Assembly (NCBI GenBank): GCA_026770585.1
Contig: MU646630.1
Coordinates: forward strand, 28,399 to 92,398
Direction of reading: 5' to 3'
Length of the DNA stretch: 64,000 nt
Source of the DNA: Baffinella frigidus
Taxonomy: Eukaryota > Cryptophyceae > Cryptomonadales > Baffinellaceae
Positions 1 to 11,824 of this stretch are shown one piece after another; positions within the stretch are counted from its first letter, which is position 1, and each line of letters starts with the position of its first letter. Both the position numbers and the translations under genes were made by a program. The notes under the pieces are model-generated. The model did not search any database and was not told the origin of the DNA. It saw nothing but the letters and a program-made list of their open reading frames with translations.

Positions 1-477
1 AAACCCTAAACCCCAAACCCTAAACCCTAAGCCCTAAATCCTAAACCCAAAACTCTAAACCCGAAACCCTGAACCTGAAACCCTAAACCCGAAACCCTGA
101 ACCCTGAACCCTGGACCCCGAACCATGAACCTCAAACCCCAAACCCTAAATTCCATACCCTCAATTCTCAACCCTACACCCTGAACCCTTAACCCCGAAT
201 CCTGAACCCTAAAATATTCACCCTAAACCCTAAACCCTTAACCCTAAACCCTAAACCCTAAACCCTAAACCCTCAACCCTAAACACTACACCCTACACCC
301 TAAAACCTTACTATCAAACCCCAAACCCTAAACCCTACACCCAAAACCATAAATCCCAAACTCTGAACGCTGAACCCTAAACCCTGAACCCTGAACCCTG
401 AACCCTGAAACCTGCACCCTGAACCCTGAACCCTGAACCCTGAAACCCTGAACACTGAACCCTAAACTCCAAAACAG
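1..477 (+). repeat. Degenerate telomere-type (CCCTAAA/CCCTGAA)n array
   Basis: The block is made of CCCTAAA, CCCTGAA and CCCTCAA variants. It is not a clean chromosome end, because the units are heavily diverged and single-copy coding sequence follows directly. The array ends in AAAACAG at 477, a usable 3' splice site, and an open coding frame begins at 478. I read it as the 3' part of an intron of the Sfi1-like gene whose upstream exons lie outside the window. The CCCTAAA strand is the sense strand of that gene. Confidence 0.85.
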
Positions 478-3400
478 CGCGTCGTGAGCGCGCAAGTGCT
501 GGGTTCGCTGACGCCTGAGCTCTCGCACATCCTGCGCTCGACCCTGATCGGCGAGCGCGAGGAGGTTGCGCTGCTGCGCGTGGCGCTGACCAGCACGGAG
601 GAGGCTGCGGCGCCACAGGAGGCCGAGTGCGGCAGGCTGGGCGCGCGCCTGCGCCACGTCACGCAGCAGGTGGCTGTCATGCCCCACCGGGCGCCCGAGG
701 GAGAGTGCCAGAGCATGGCAGGCTTCAAGCGTCGGCTCTACTCGCGAGCTGCTCGCGATCTGCTCGCGATCAGAGGCGATGGAGGGGCGTTGGTTCAGGA
801 CCAACGCCTATGTACGAGCTAACACTCGTGTAAACTGTTCGCACGTGCTGGCGGGGGGGCGGTGGGCCGTGATTTGCACGAGGATGGTTGCGTCGGTTCT
901 TGCGTGGTGGACCACCACTTGCCCGGCAGTTGTGTTTGGCCTCTGGGTAGATACAGTTTCTCTGCCCAGAGACAGACATTGTTAGGATACGTGTCTGTTG
1001 AGACGCAGGACTGTGGCGTGGCGCACGCGCTTCCCGGATCCGGACTGAGCGGCACCGAACGCGTCCGCCCGCAGGCGGTGGGGATGCTGCTCTTCATCCA
1101 CTTGCAAGCGGCGTTCCGGACCTTCGTCGGACGCGCGCGCGCCAGCATCCGCCGCTCGCGCAGTCTCAGCAAGGCCGCCAGGATTGTCCTGGGGCGCCTC
1201 GCCCAGGGCGGACAGGCCAGGGCGCTCGCGGGGTGGCGGGCGCGCGCGACCAAGGACAAGCTCCTGCGCGCCGCCGCGGGAAAATTCGTATGCCGCGTGC
1301 TCCACGCGCACGCCGCCCGCGCGGTGGGTGCCTGGCGGGCGCGCGCCAAGGCGCAGCGCCGCGTGCGCGAGGTGGGCGCGCGCGTGGTGCGGCACCTCAA
1401 GATGCGCAGCGCCTCCGCCGCGTGGGGCGCCTGGGACGCGGCCCGCCTGGAGCACAAGCGACGGGGGGGTGTTCTCGCGCGCACTCTCGCGCGGATGCGG
1501 AGCATGCTCGTGGCGGGGGCCTATGCGTCGTGGCGGGACCACGCGCGAGAGCAGGCGCACGCTCGCGAGGTGTGCACGCACGTCGTGCAGCGGCTCGTGT
1601 CGTTGCAGGCTGCCTGGGCGCTCGCCACGTGGGCGAGCAACGTGCAAGAGCTCTCGCAGCGACGAATTGCGATGTCGCAGATAGTGGCGCGGATGCGGCA
1701 CGCGGGGCTGGCCAAGGCGGTCCTCGCGTGGTCTGCGAACGCAGGGGAGATGCGGCGGCACCGGGAAGTGCTGTCGCGCGTGGCGGGACGTATGCTGCAC
1801 CGGGACCTCTCCGCCGCGCTGGAGCGTTGGCAGGGGCAGCTGCGCGGAGCTAAGCGCGCGCGCAAGGTGGAGGTGCAGGTCGTCCGGCGGATGCTCGCCT
1901 CCTCGTGCGGCGCCGCGCTTGAAAGCTGGAAATGCCATGTTTGCCACAACCGCGACGTGCGGAAACTCTTGACACGCCACGTGGGTCGCTGGCGCTCGGG
2001 CGCAATCGGGGGGGCGTTTGCTCGGTGGATGGAGGCGTCGCGCGAGGTGAGGAAGGTGCGCGCGCGAATGCAGACTGTGTCGCGGCGGTGGCGCTCGGGG
2101 AAGGCCGGGGCTGCTCTGTCTCGCTGGAGCGTGGCTGTCGCGGAGGGCAAGCGCATGCGGAAGATCGAGACCAAGGCTGTGAGGCAGATGCTGAACCGCT
2201 CGTGCGCAGCTGCCTGGGAAACTTGGCGGCATACAGTGGTGACGGACCGGGCGCGCACGGGTCGTATGGAGACGACGCAGCGTCGGTGGGTCATGAGCAA
2301 GGACGGGGCGGCGTTCATGCGGTGGCGGGAGTCGGCGTGTGAGGCCAAGCGGATGCGCAACATCCTTGATCGAGCGGTGAATCGGTGGAACCAGACGCTG
2401 GTGTCTGGAAGCTTCGCTCGGTGGGAGGAGCAAGTGTGCGAGCTGAAGCGGCAACGGGCGGTTCTGGAGCGTGTGGTCAGGCGGTGGGTTCACGGTCAGC
2501 TGGCGAGCTGCATGCTGCGGTGGCGGGAGCAAGTGTGCGGGCCCAAGCGGCAACGGGCGATTCTGGAGCGTGTGGTCAGGCGGTGGGATCATGGGCAGCT
2601 GGTGAACCGCATGCTGCGGTGGCGGGAGCAGGTGTGCGGGGTAAAGCGGCATCGGGCGTTTCTGGAACGCGTGGTGAAGCGGTTGAACAAGACTCTGGTT
2701 TCTGGAAGCATTGCTCGGTGGGAGGAGCAAGTTTGCGGGCTGAAGCGGCATCGGGCGATTTTGGAACGGGCGGTGGTGGGATGGAATAAGACGTTGGGGT
2801 CGAGAAGCTTCAATCGGTGGGAAGATCAAATGTTCGAGCTTAAGCGGCTTCGGGGGATCCGGGAACGTTTGGTGAAGCGATGGGAATCTGTGCAGCTTGC
2901 GAGGTGGATGCTGCGGTGGCGTGAGCAAGTCTCAGACGCCAAGCGCGCGCGCAAGCTGGAGGTACAGGTCGTCCGCCAGATGCTCGCCTCCTCGTGCGGC
3001 GCCGCTCTCCACTCCTGGAACACCCATGTGCGCCGAAACCGTGACGTGTGGCACCTCATGACAAGGTGGGACACGCTGCAGCTGGGGAGCGGCTTCTTGC
3101 GCTGGTGGGAGCAGGTGTGCGAGGCGAAGAGGCAGAGGGGCGTTCTGGGACGCGTTGAGGTGCGGTGGAACACGATGCTGGGTTCGAAGAACTTCGCTCG
3201 GTGGGAGCATCAAGTGGCTGAGCTGAAGCGGTATCGCGCGATTCTGGAACGCGTGGTCAGGCGGTGGGATCATTTGCAGCTGGCGAGCTGCATGGTGCGG
3301 TGGCAGGTGCAGGCGTGCGGGGTAAAGCGGCATCGGGTGGTTCTGGAACGCGTGGTGGTGCGGTGGGATCATTTGCAGCTTGCGAGGAGCATGTCGCAGT

Positions 3401-3979
3401 GGGGAGGGGAGGTCGCAGACGCCAAGCGCGCGCGCAACCTGGAGGTGCAGGTCGTCCGGCGGATGCTCGCCTCTGCGTGCGGCGTGGTGCTCGACTGCTG
3501 GAAGCACCGGGTGGTGCGCAACCGCGACGTGCGGAGGCACATGGCACGCGCCGGGTGCCGCTGGCGGGCCGCTGCGATCGCGCGGGGCGTCGCGCGCTGG
3601 AGGGAGGTGGCAAGCCGGGAGCGCCGGGCGCGCGTTGTGCTAGCGCGCGTGGTGCGTCGCTCGGAGCACCACCACTTTTCCCGCGCAGTCTCCTGCTGGA
3701 TGCGGCATCGCGAGGAGGCGGTCAGCGTGCGCGAGCGCGCCGCCGGGGCCGTGCGCCGTGTGGTGCTCCTCTGCCTGGCTGCAGCGGTCGCGGGATGGAG
3801 GGATGCTTTGCTCGCGGCTCCGCTCGCTGTGGAGGCCCTTCGGTCGATTGATGCGAGAAGGTATGCGTCTGAGGTGTCATGTGCACATGGGGTAGAGACA
3901 GGGCGCTAGATGGAGGGGGGGGGGGGGGTGATAGGGAGTAAGAGACAGAGCGCCATACAGAGCCATAGAGAGAGAGAGA

Positions 3980-4023
<44 letters not shown>

Positions 4024-5882
4024 CTGTCAGGCAGACAGACAGATATAGAGACAGACAGACAGACAGACAGATAATAGAGACAGACAGACAGACAGACAGA
4101 TATAGAGACATACAGACAAGCAGACAGACAGAAAGACAGACAGACAACCAGCCAGACAGACAGACATAAACAAAGGCAGACAGACAGAGAGAGACAGGGA
4201 GCGCGCGTGCGGGCAGCGGCGCCATCCCATCCGGCTCGACCTGCCCAGCGTGCACTGACGCGCCCGCGCCCCGCTCCCAGGACGGCGCGCGTGCGGCACA
4301 CAGCGTTCCTCTGGCTGGCATCCGCGGCCAGGGCAGGGAAGCTTCTCGGGAAGGTGGCGGCGCACGGCGCGGCGCGCCGGAGGAGGAGAGAGGTGGCGTT
4401 TGGCATTGAGAGATGGAGCCTTGCGGCACGGCAGCGCCGCGCGTGGCGCCCGGTCAAGGTGCGAGCTCTCGTGCCACGAGCCCTGCCGGGATCCCTCGGA
4501 CCAGTGAAGCTCTGGCGCGCGATGCAGTGGCAGTGCTGCGTGGGCGACCCTCCGCTCTGATCCTGAAGTGACTGGTGCGATGGGTGAGCAGGAGCGCGCG
4601 ATTGAGGTGTACCACCTCTCGGTGATGCGCAAAGTGTTCCAGCTCCTCCTCGACCCCTGCGCCGCGGAGCCCTTCCACCCTCTCGAGTGGTCGACCGTCG
4701 TCGCCGCGCTCGACCCCCTCGATCATTCGCTCGACGCGGAAGGGGGGGGGGACGTCGAGATCTCGCCCGGGGGGAGCGCTGGGGGGAGCGTCAGGATCGG
4801 GGTGGGGCACGGGCGCGGGCTCAAGGCCGTGGGGCGGCGTGCGGCGCGGCGCATCATCGCCGGGACCTTCTCGGCCATCGCGTCTGCCGCTGCGCACGGT
4901 AGCTAGCGCCCCCCTACACACACATCGTGTGGTTGCGCCACGCGCCAGTGTGGTGGCAGTGCCTGAGCGACTTGCGGATCGTGCCGGACCAGAGCACGGC
5001 CGACCCGTGCTCTCGCGGCAACTTCCCGGGCAGGCGTGGACGGGTTTCTGGGCGCGGCCTTGCTCGGGTTGCTGACCTTGGCTGGGCGACGGCAGCGCGC
5101 GAGAGCGAGGGGGTGGCGGAGAGGCACGCGGCCGCCGTCGCGATCCGGAGGCGCATCTCGACGAAAGCCAGGAGCCTCGCAGCCTGGCGCACCCATTCGG
5201 CGCACAAGCAGGTTGTTGCGATACACAATGTCCACCCTCTCCCGTGCATCCTCTTTGCTAGCCGTGTTGGTCGTGGTGGTCTGACTGGCCGCAGTTTCGA
5301 GCGACGATTCCTCCCCGGAATCCAGGCGGTTTCGGGACGTCCACTCACAAGCGTTTACGTATAGTCTTGGAGCACCAGTCTATAGAGCAGCGTCGGGTGC
5401 AGCAGCCGGTCTACAAGCCCGACATTGGAAGGTGGTGTTGGCGGACAGTGCGGGTACGGAGAGGAGGGGCCCTCCGCGTGACGGCGGGTGACACGGGTTG
5501 GCAGGCATCTTCGCTTCTCGCGGAGAAGATGGCGCTGATGGACGCGGTGCAAGATGCCCTCGTCGAGCAGCGCGACCTAGCCGCAACCTTCCGCACCCTC
5601 TTCGGCGCCGCCCCCTCCTTGCCCGGCAAGAAGCCCGGCAAGCTCCGGACGCACACCCGCGCGCACGCCCCCCCCACACGTACGCCAGGCTCAGCATTCG
5701 CCGGCTACTCCTCTCCCTTGAAGGAGAGGCAGCCGGGTCTGGTCGGGAGGGTGGGCGCGGCGGCCAGGGGGCTGCGCGAGAGCTACTCGGCGATGGGGGG
5801 GGGGGGCAGGGGAGGCGTGTCGGGAGACAGTGCTGGGGTCAGGCCGGGCCAGGTGTGCTTCCGAAGGCTTGGCGGGTGTTGA
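478..5882 (+). CDS. Sfi1-like centrin-binding repeat protein (5' partial, six exons visible)
   Basis: The protein is a long helical array of about 30 tryptophan-centred repeats, each of the form A-L-x-x-W-(R/E)-x-x-x, mostly 33-35 residues apart, with basic K-R-x-R linkers. This layout is that of Sfi1-type proteins, whose repeats each bind a centrin in contractile fibres at basal bodies or spindle poles; centrin binding here is inferred. Proposed exons: 478-669, 1075-3860, 4281-4458, 4592-4898, 5096-5211, 5505-5882. Each intron starts with GT and ends with AG, phases agree at all five junctions (0, 2, 0, 1, 0), and the joined frame is open for 1318 codons. The repeats continue in the small exons (F-L-W-L near 4310, I-E-R-W near 4410, A-A-W-R near 5185). 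The first exon lacks an ATG, so the start is outside the window. The last exon may instead splice at CAG|GTGTGC (5852). The 420-nt third intron is almost pure GA and GACA repeat. An open frame on the opposite strand of the long exon is a composition shadow. Confidence 0.8.
3966..4199 (+). repeat. Purine microsatellite (GA)n and (GACA)n in an intron
   Basis: An uninterrupted GA run is followed by GACA/GATA tetranucleotide repeats. The tract fills most of the intron at 3861-4280 of the Sfi1-like gene, between donor GTATGC and acceptor CTCCCAG. Confidence 0.95.
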
Positions 5883-8725
5883 GCGTACCCAGCACCGGAT
5901 GTATTGATATTGCGCAGCGCTTGGTTTGAACTAGGGTGGTGATGTTCGCATATGCTCCAGATCCTCCATCCCTGCCAGGGACTCCTTTCGCCTGTCCTGC
6001 ATTTCGGCGTCCTGCAGTGGGTGTGGTTGTGCGGGGAAGCGCCTTCACTTTGAGCCAGCCTCTCCTGACTCTGGCGCGCCCCCCCGCTTTCGGCAGACTC
6101 GGGTGGGCATCTCGCGCGAAACAGCGCTGTCGATCGGAGCTGCACCCTCGCGAGAGAGCGCTCCCGCTCGACAGAGCGCTCCCGCTCGACAGATCGCGTC
6201 CGCACGTAAGCCACCCCCGATCGCGCTCCCCATGCCCAGTCGCCGTCAAACTGTTCACGTCAAGAATCAGCGAGACTACAAACACTCTCCTCCTCACAAG
6301 CTAACCTGCGATGCCCCACCGCACTCCCTGCTTCTCCGCCAGAGAGGGGAAGCGAGCCAGGGCCACTCCGCCTGAACCCGGAACCCCTGACCCAGCGGCA
6401 GGTGGGTCGCCGCACGAGGTTCCCGGCGCAGGCGCTGCCCCTGTGCGGAGCGAATTGGAGGCGACGCCATCGGCGGGCACGGTGACGCCCCCGCAGCAGA
6501 GAGCTGGCCCTCTCGCAGGCAGTCAGGCGGGCGGGGGAGTACCGTGGGCAGTCAGGCGCAGTCCGCCGCATGTGCAGAGCCCTGCCCGCAAGTTGGGGGA
6601 GGGCGAGAACCCTCCGCGGTAGGTGGGGGGGGTGGGGGTGCTCGGTGCCGCGGTCTGAATGGGCCCGCCTCGGAGTTGTCGAGAGGACAAGAGGACGCCC
6701 GCGCTGTGCCGAGAGGGGTCCTCAACAGGAGGGGTCCTCAACAGGACCACTCGCATGTCATGTAGTTTTGTGGTGTGAGCGATGTAGAAAGGGTGTTGTA
6801 AATGAAGGTTGGTGTAAAAGGGCAGCACCCGCTGCAGCGTGTCGTCGCTCGGCACCACACGCGTCCGCCTTTTGGAGGCTGCTTGCCTTGTGCGCTCCCC
6901 GAGGGCTGTGCGTTGCGTCTACAAGCATTCGTTCGCACTCGTCAAAACAAACCTTTCAGCACTCACACTCAACTCTGCAGAAGGAACACCCTCGACTGCT
7001 AACTGAATCGGGCGCACTACTAGAGCGCCCAATGAGGCACTCGAGAGCACCAAAGGCTGAGTGGACTGCTCTCGCGTCCGGTCGACTGGGCTGCGAACCG
7101 AGGCCGCGACATTGAGGGTGGAGGCGTGAAGCGGTGCGTGTCGTGGTTGAGCTTTGCTGGGGGGCGAAATCTGTCACCTGGGGCTCTGCGTTGACAAACA
7201 GGAGAGCTGCGATTGGGGGGAGCGGAACGCAAACTGTCCCCACAATGAGTGATGTATGGTCTGTCGGATTTCCACATGCTTTGACAGTCATGAGATCTGG
7301 TAATGAACTACAGCCTGAAGGCAAGGGTGGCCGACGAGTCAAGGCGAAGGCCACCCATCAGTTTTCAAGCAACAGAGAAGGCTAACCATCAGTGATTTAC
7401 ACCAAAACACTGGCATTGTGGGCCAGTTTTTTGGTCGAAAACTGAAAATTCAGACTCACCACAGTCAGTTTCAGTTTTTAACAAAACAACTAGTAGTTAT
7501 GAGACTGGTTGATGAGTTCTCGTCGGCCACACTTTCATGAACTCCCTCGTAAATCGCCAGGCAATGATTCATGTAACAGTGTCACGGTGTGGGGCTTAAA
7601 AAGCCAATGGTGTGATGTTTAAAACTTCAGGAAGCGGAAAGTTCAGGATCAAAGAGAGACCAACACCAACACGACCGCCATTTGTTTTTTGGAATTTCAC
7701 GCCATACGTTGACAGGTTTAACTTCCAAGAAGGAAATGTCATCGCGCAATTTTCGCGCTCCTGAGCGAGTTCACCTCCACAGTGGTGTAACCCTCATGGC
7801 ATAGGCGCGATAAAGCACGAACCCTGATACATAGCACGGCGCCCGTGGTCCCGAGAATCCTGGGGTAGAAATCGACCAATGGCATTTTCTGGGTCCACAG
7901 GCTAGCACGATTATATTTTGGCGGGATGGCCCCAAAAAGTCCAAACTGGAGGAGGGAGCGCCGGCGGGGAACCCCATGGCGGGCGGGCGAGGGCAATCTC
8001 TTTTTCGATAATGCTACTCTCTCCGGACGGGAAAAAGCTCGAGAGGATAGCCGCACCAGTTTTTGTCCTGAGCAGACCCGGCGTTTGAGTGCCACAACGG
8101 CGAAGCCTCCCTGCACCGTCGCGACGGCGCTGCGCCGCAATCGCGCGCCCAGATCAACCTTCCCTCAGCTCACGCAGGAAGTGAGCGAGTGTGGGCCCGT
8201 TCTTCAAAGGGGCACGATTTATTCTGCAACTTAAGCAACGGACATGTCTTTTCCGACGATTTTAGACAGTCGGCGTCCACGTCGTACAAAAGATCCGCGT
8301 GACCAGATTTGGTGACGTTTTTGCTACCACCTTGTCCGTCAAGGAGGACATTGCTCAGGACAAGACCGTGTGTGTTCGTGACCAGGTTCTTGAATCGTTG
8401 CATTTGAAAGCAGGACCGCTTGATGACAGACACACCGGCTATTCTTAAGTCAATTTTTGCGATTTGGATCTGGTACAAAAAGTTCTAATAACTATTTTAG
8501 TGATACATTCCGTCAACTTTTGCGTTAAATGTTTCCTTGGGGATGTTCAAACGAAACTGTGACAGTGTGTAGTAATATGGTTCAGTGTGTAGTAATGTGG
8601 TTCAGTGTGTAGTAATGTGGTTCATCTTTACCACCAACTTTACTGCTGGGGACCGACCAGCTGGGCTTCTGGGAGGGGGGGAACAAAAAATCATTCTTCC
8701 CGAGGTCACACAGCGCTGTCAAACA
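5883..8725. other. Intergenic stretch without a supported gene
   Basis: A candidate downstream exon of the Sfi1-like gene lies at 6343-6622. It follows a good pyrimidine-rich acceptor (CTTCTCCGCCAG) and is open and Pro/Gly-rich, but its phase does not fit the last exon placed upstream. From about 7400 the DNA becomes AT-richer. A weak frame at 8170-8478 on the minus strand has no recognisable domain. A GGTTCAGTGTGTAGTAAT unit is repeated three times at 8570-8625. Confidence 0.5.
7430..7545 (+). repeat. Interspersed AT-rich repeat, related to 52990-53115 and 53665-53725
   Basis: The text CAGTTTTTAACAAAACA, then GTAGTTATGAGACTGGTTGATGAGTTC, recurs with small changes at 53055-53110 and, partly, at 53675-53720. 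I see no coding potential and no clear termini. Confidence 0.6.
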
Positions 8726-9607
8726 ATGAGAGGCTTGCCTAACATTTTTGGGCGGGATGCGGCGCGCCCTGCCACCAGCGCAGCGCCGGCAAAGCCGTGG
8801 CTCCCGAGCATGGCTCGGTTGAAGTCGCTGATCAAGCCGCGTGAGCGATCGGGCTCTGTGACTGGCCAGGGTCCACGGGCCCATTTCCCGGCCGCACAGC
8901 GACGAGAGAGCGTGGAGCTGGAGCGGTCGCCCAACTGCCTTCTGCACCGTAGTGCAGAGGACTGTGACTGCGAGAAGGTATCCATGCCCCTCGCGAGTTC
9001 GTACCAAGCAGGCCAGATGCTCCGAAGGCGGTTTATCGAGAGGTCTGGGTCGTCGAGATCCGCGGCCGCCTCAACGGGGAGGGCATCTACGGGGATGGCA
9101 TCCTCGAGGTACAGCGAGGAGGTGTGCGACGAAGTGTCGGAGTTCACGGCGGAAGCCGCGGCTGCGCGCTTCTTGCCCACGAAGTCCTCCACGGAAGCGG
9201 CCAGCAACTCAACCCGTTCGACGGAAAGCAGCGCTTCGGCGCGAAGGAGGGAGTTCCGACTCAAAAGCAAAGACTGTGGCATCAAGACGGCGGGGACCAC
9301 GGACAACGACTTCTACCGGGCAGGCGTTTCGCTTGCGGGATCATCACTCAACGATGCCTTGGTCACGTACTACGCATCCTCCGTCAATCCCCTGCCTTCG
9401 TCAACCACCTCGTTTTTGACCGACGAGTTCCCCCCGCGCACGCCGAACGGGGGGAAGCAGGCGAACATGTTGCCCATGCCCGCCTCGCGTCCCGAGGGGC
9501 CGATCGTTCCGCTTGCCAGTCCGGGCGAGCGCAGCCGGGCGAGGCAAGCGGGCGAGGCCTCGCTTGCCTCGCCAGCCCTTGGTCGCGCGAGCCTTCTCAA
9601 GAACTAG
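8726..9607 (+). CDS. Hypothetical Ser/Arg/Ala-rich protein
   Basis: This is a single open frame of 293 codons starting at ATG 8726 (context AAACAATGAG, purine at -3). I chose this ATG because the frame upstream to 8585 is AT-rich, repeated sequence, and GC content rises sharply at about 8700. The product starts MRGLPNIFGRDAARP. It is rich in Ser, Arg and Ala, with several S-R and R-S pairs and no membrane segment, and looks largely disordered. I recognise no domain. The stop at 9607 is followed after 14 nt by a foldback element (9622-9725). A minus-strand frame over the same stretch (8719-9306) is a probable shadow; without homologues the strand choice rests on the start context and the length of the frame. 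Confidence 0.45.
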   Translation: MRGLPNIFGRDAARPATSAAPAKPWLPSMARLKSLIKPRERSGSVTGQGPRAHFPAAQRRESVELERSPNCLLHRSAEDCDCEKVSMPLASSYQAGQMLRRRFIERSGSSRSAAASTGRASTGMASSRYSEEVCDEVSEFTAEAAAARFLPTKSSTEAASNSTRSTESSASARRREFRLKSKDCGIKTAGTTDNDFYRAGVSLAGSSLNDALVTYYASSVNPLPSSTTSFLTDEFPPRTPNGGKQANMLPMPASRPEGPIVPLASPGERSRARQAGEASLASPALGRASLLKN

Positions 9608-9621
9608 TGCCCAGTAATGTA

Positions 9622-9725
9622 CAGGGGTACCTCGCTCATAAGAAAATGCTTCCTCCTAGGGCCCTAGAGTGGGCCCAATGGTGGTCCTAGGGGGGGGGCA
9701 CTTTCTTATGAGCGAGGTACCCCTG
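9622..9725. mobile_element. Foldback element family A (copy 1)
   Basis: This is a near-perfect hairpin. The left arm starts CAGGGGTACCTCGCTCATAA and the right arm is its reverse complement. The centre holds TAGGGCCCTAGAGTGGGC and GGTCCTAGG. It is flanked by TA on the left and CA on the right; the other copies have TA on both sides. There is no coding capacity. Confidence 0.9.
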
Positions 9726-10474
9726 CAGGCATAGTAAAACACGTCAAGAAATCAATACATTCCTTTCAACACAACCGGTGTGAGCCAGCCTGCTGCCTCA
9801 ATGCGATGCATTCCTGCAGACTCCTCTCCTGTCAACGATGCTCGATTCATTCGTCTGGTGTGCAACCAAATCCCCAAACAGAGATAAAGTTTCTGGCTCA
9901 GCCTTACAGTTTCGTTTTGTTGGGGTGAGGAGCTTGACGATGGAGAAGCCCGTGAAGAGAAGAGAAGGTGTCCGAGCAAGCCCAAGAGGTGCTGAATCTT
10001 CTTGGTGTTTCTTCTTCTCGCACCGGGATGATCTACATGCTGTTCGCGGGGTTCCACAGCTCGTTTGCAGTGATGACAACCTGTGAAGGCCTCTACGGGG
10101 ACCTAGCTAGGGTCCTGGCCAGGGTATTCCGAGTATTCCTGTACATGTACGTCCTTGAGGGTTTAAACGGTCCCATGTGAGCCTCGGTCGGACAGGTGAC
10201 GAGCCTCGGTGGTTGACTAATGAAGTTAAGTTCTCTCTCGCTTGTGTGTGGGCCTTGGCCGGCGCGGCCTCTCTCCTCCCAAGCGGGGTCACATCTGGTA
10301 GCGAAGGTCGTTCCGGGGCTCTGTTCCCCGGATGGATCAACGGATGGCAGAAAAAACGGCGGGCGGAGCGCTCGCGAAGCGGCCCACTCCCATCATGCAG
10401 GGATACTTCGTGTATTAAGCAAATGCAGCTTAAGGAAACGGCCCGGATTCGAACCCCAAGTTTCCCTAATTTAG

Positions 10475-10525
10475 TACCAGAGAGTTGAATAAATCTCGCG
10501 TTCGTTAACCCTCTGGTACAAATTT
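10475..10525. repeat. Small hairpin repeat (TTAGTACCAGAGGGTTAA), second copy at 25154-25214
   Basis: The arms TTAGTACCAGAGAGTT and AACCCTCTGGTACAAATT pair around a short loop. The copy at 25154-25214 keeps the arms and differs in the loop. Both follow a conserved stretch containing CGGATT-GA/AGCCCC and TTTCCCTAATTTAG. Confidence 0.6.
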
Positions 10526-10575
10526 TAAAGTGCGTGCGCGCGAGCTTGCGCATCCCCAGCTCCTCTGGGGTTTCT

Positions 10576-11041
10576 AGGACAATCCACTCACCGGGCACGC
10601 CTCGTGAGGGGGTGTCTGGGGACAATACCCCACATAGAGACGGCCGGAGCGACTTTACACAAGTCACGTCCACTTAGTCAAGTGTCCACTTTCGGTCCCG
10701 CCCGAGCGGGATCTCGGGGAACATCTCCCGGCCCGAGCCGGGGACTTCTGTTCTCCCAAGTAAAACTTCAAGCCGACATGCGACTCCCTGTAGATTTGCA
10801 GATCTGCAGGGGGGGAACTGTCGAGAGGAGCGACATGTGGACGGGAGTCGCGTGTCGGCTTGGAATTCTACTTGAGGAGAACAGAAGTCCCCGGCTCGGG
10901 CCAGGAGATATTCCTCGAGATTCCACTCGGGCGGGACCGAAAGTGGACGTGACTTGTGTAAAATCGCTCCGGCTATCTCTATGTGGGGTATTATCCCCAG
11001 AAACCCCCTCACGAGGCGTGCGCAGTGAGTGGATTTTCCTA
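10576..11041. mobile_element. Large imperfect inverted repeat (arms ~220 bp)
   Basis: The left arm (about 10576-10813) and right arm (about 10829-11041) are reverse complements over most of their length. Examples are CACTCACCGGGCACGCCTCG against CGAGGCGTGCGCAGTGAGTG, and GGGACTTCTGTTCTCC against GGAGAACAGAAGTCCC. Only about 15 nt separate them, around an AGATTTGCAGATCTGCAG palindrome. No transposase frame is present, so it is either a large non-autonomous foldback element or a palindromic duplication. Confidence 0.8.
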
Positions 11042-11104
11042 AAAACCCCTTCTTTGGATGACATTCCTAAGATAGTGTTCTCTTTCGATTTGTGTAAATA
11101 CCCA

Positions 11105-11371
11105 GGAACCCTAACTCCTGAACCCTCAACCCTGAAACCTAAACCTAGAATCCAAAACCTTCAACCCTGACCCCTAAACACAAAACCCTGAAACACAAAC
11201 CCTAAACCCTAAACCTTGAACCCTAAATCCTACATCATCAACCCTGGACCCTGAACACTAAACCCTAAACCCTAAACCCTAAACCCTAAACTCTAAACCC
11301 TGAACCCTAAACCCTAAACCCTAGACCCGACACCCTGAATCCTAGTACCTGAACCCTAAATCGCTGGACCT
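11105..11371 (+). repeat. Degenerate telomere-type CCCTAAA array
   Basis: The units are CCCTAAA with CCCTGAA and CCCTCAA variants on the plus strand. The array is bounded on the right by unrelated AT-rich sequence from about 11372. Confidence 0.9.
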
Positions 11372-11824
11372 CCCATCGGATCCGCCTTTTTCTCAAAAAA
11401 AGAAACTTTTCGACTAGAAACTAAATGGCTCAAAGCACTCAAGAAAACAGCACCAAGGTACCAATCGATTATTACGGAATTTTCCCGACGAAAATGGACG
11501 ATCAAACCCGAAAGGACCTACAATGCCACTTAGGTGATCGGGAAAAGACTACGATGGGAGCACTTCTGCAAAAGATAAAAAAGACACTACAGACCAATTC
11601 TTTCCAACTGACAACTGAAACCACACTGGACTCACGCAGGAAAAGGCTAAATACCTGATCGTTGGTGCTTGGGGGGAGGGGGAAAGAAAGGGGCTCGGCT
11701 GGACCTGCATGGGTTGGGTCGAGGAGCTCACCCGTAGATTGTTCCCATCTCTTTCAGAGTGAGGTGGGCGTGGCCTTTGATGTGAGTGTGATACAAAGCA
11801 CCAAAGAAACAAAGTATCTGCGAG

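Noticed and set aside
1-477. True chromosome end (telomere)
   Set aside because: The units are heavily diverged, similar blocks occur throughout the window in both orientations, and the block leads directly into an acceptor and coding exon.
982-2928. Long minus-strand open frames opposite the Sfi1-like exon
   Set aside because: They are Pro/His/Arg-rich mirror frames of a GC-biased coding exon, with no domain or splice support.
8170-8478. 102-codon minus-strand frame in AT-rich DNA
   Set aside because: The residue mix is plausible, but there is no domain, no splice continuation and no start context; it could be a remnant of a mobile element.
10430-10520. tRNA gene on the minus strand (GGGGTTCGAATCC resembles a T-arm)
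   Set aside because: The stem next to the T-loop-like motif does not pair well, no acceptor stem or anticodon arm can be drawn, and the region is better explained by the TTAGTACCAGAG hairpin repeat.
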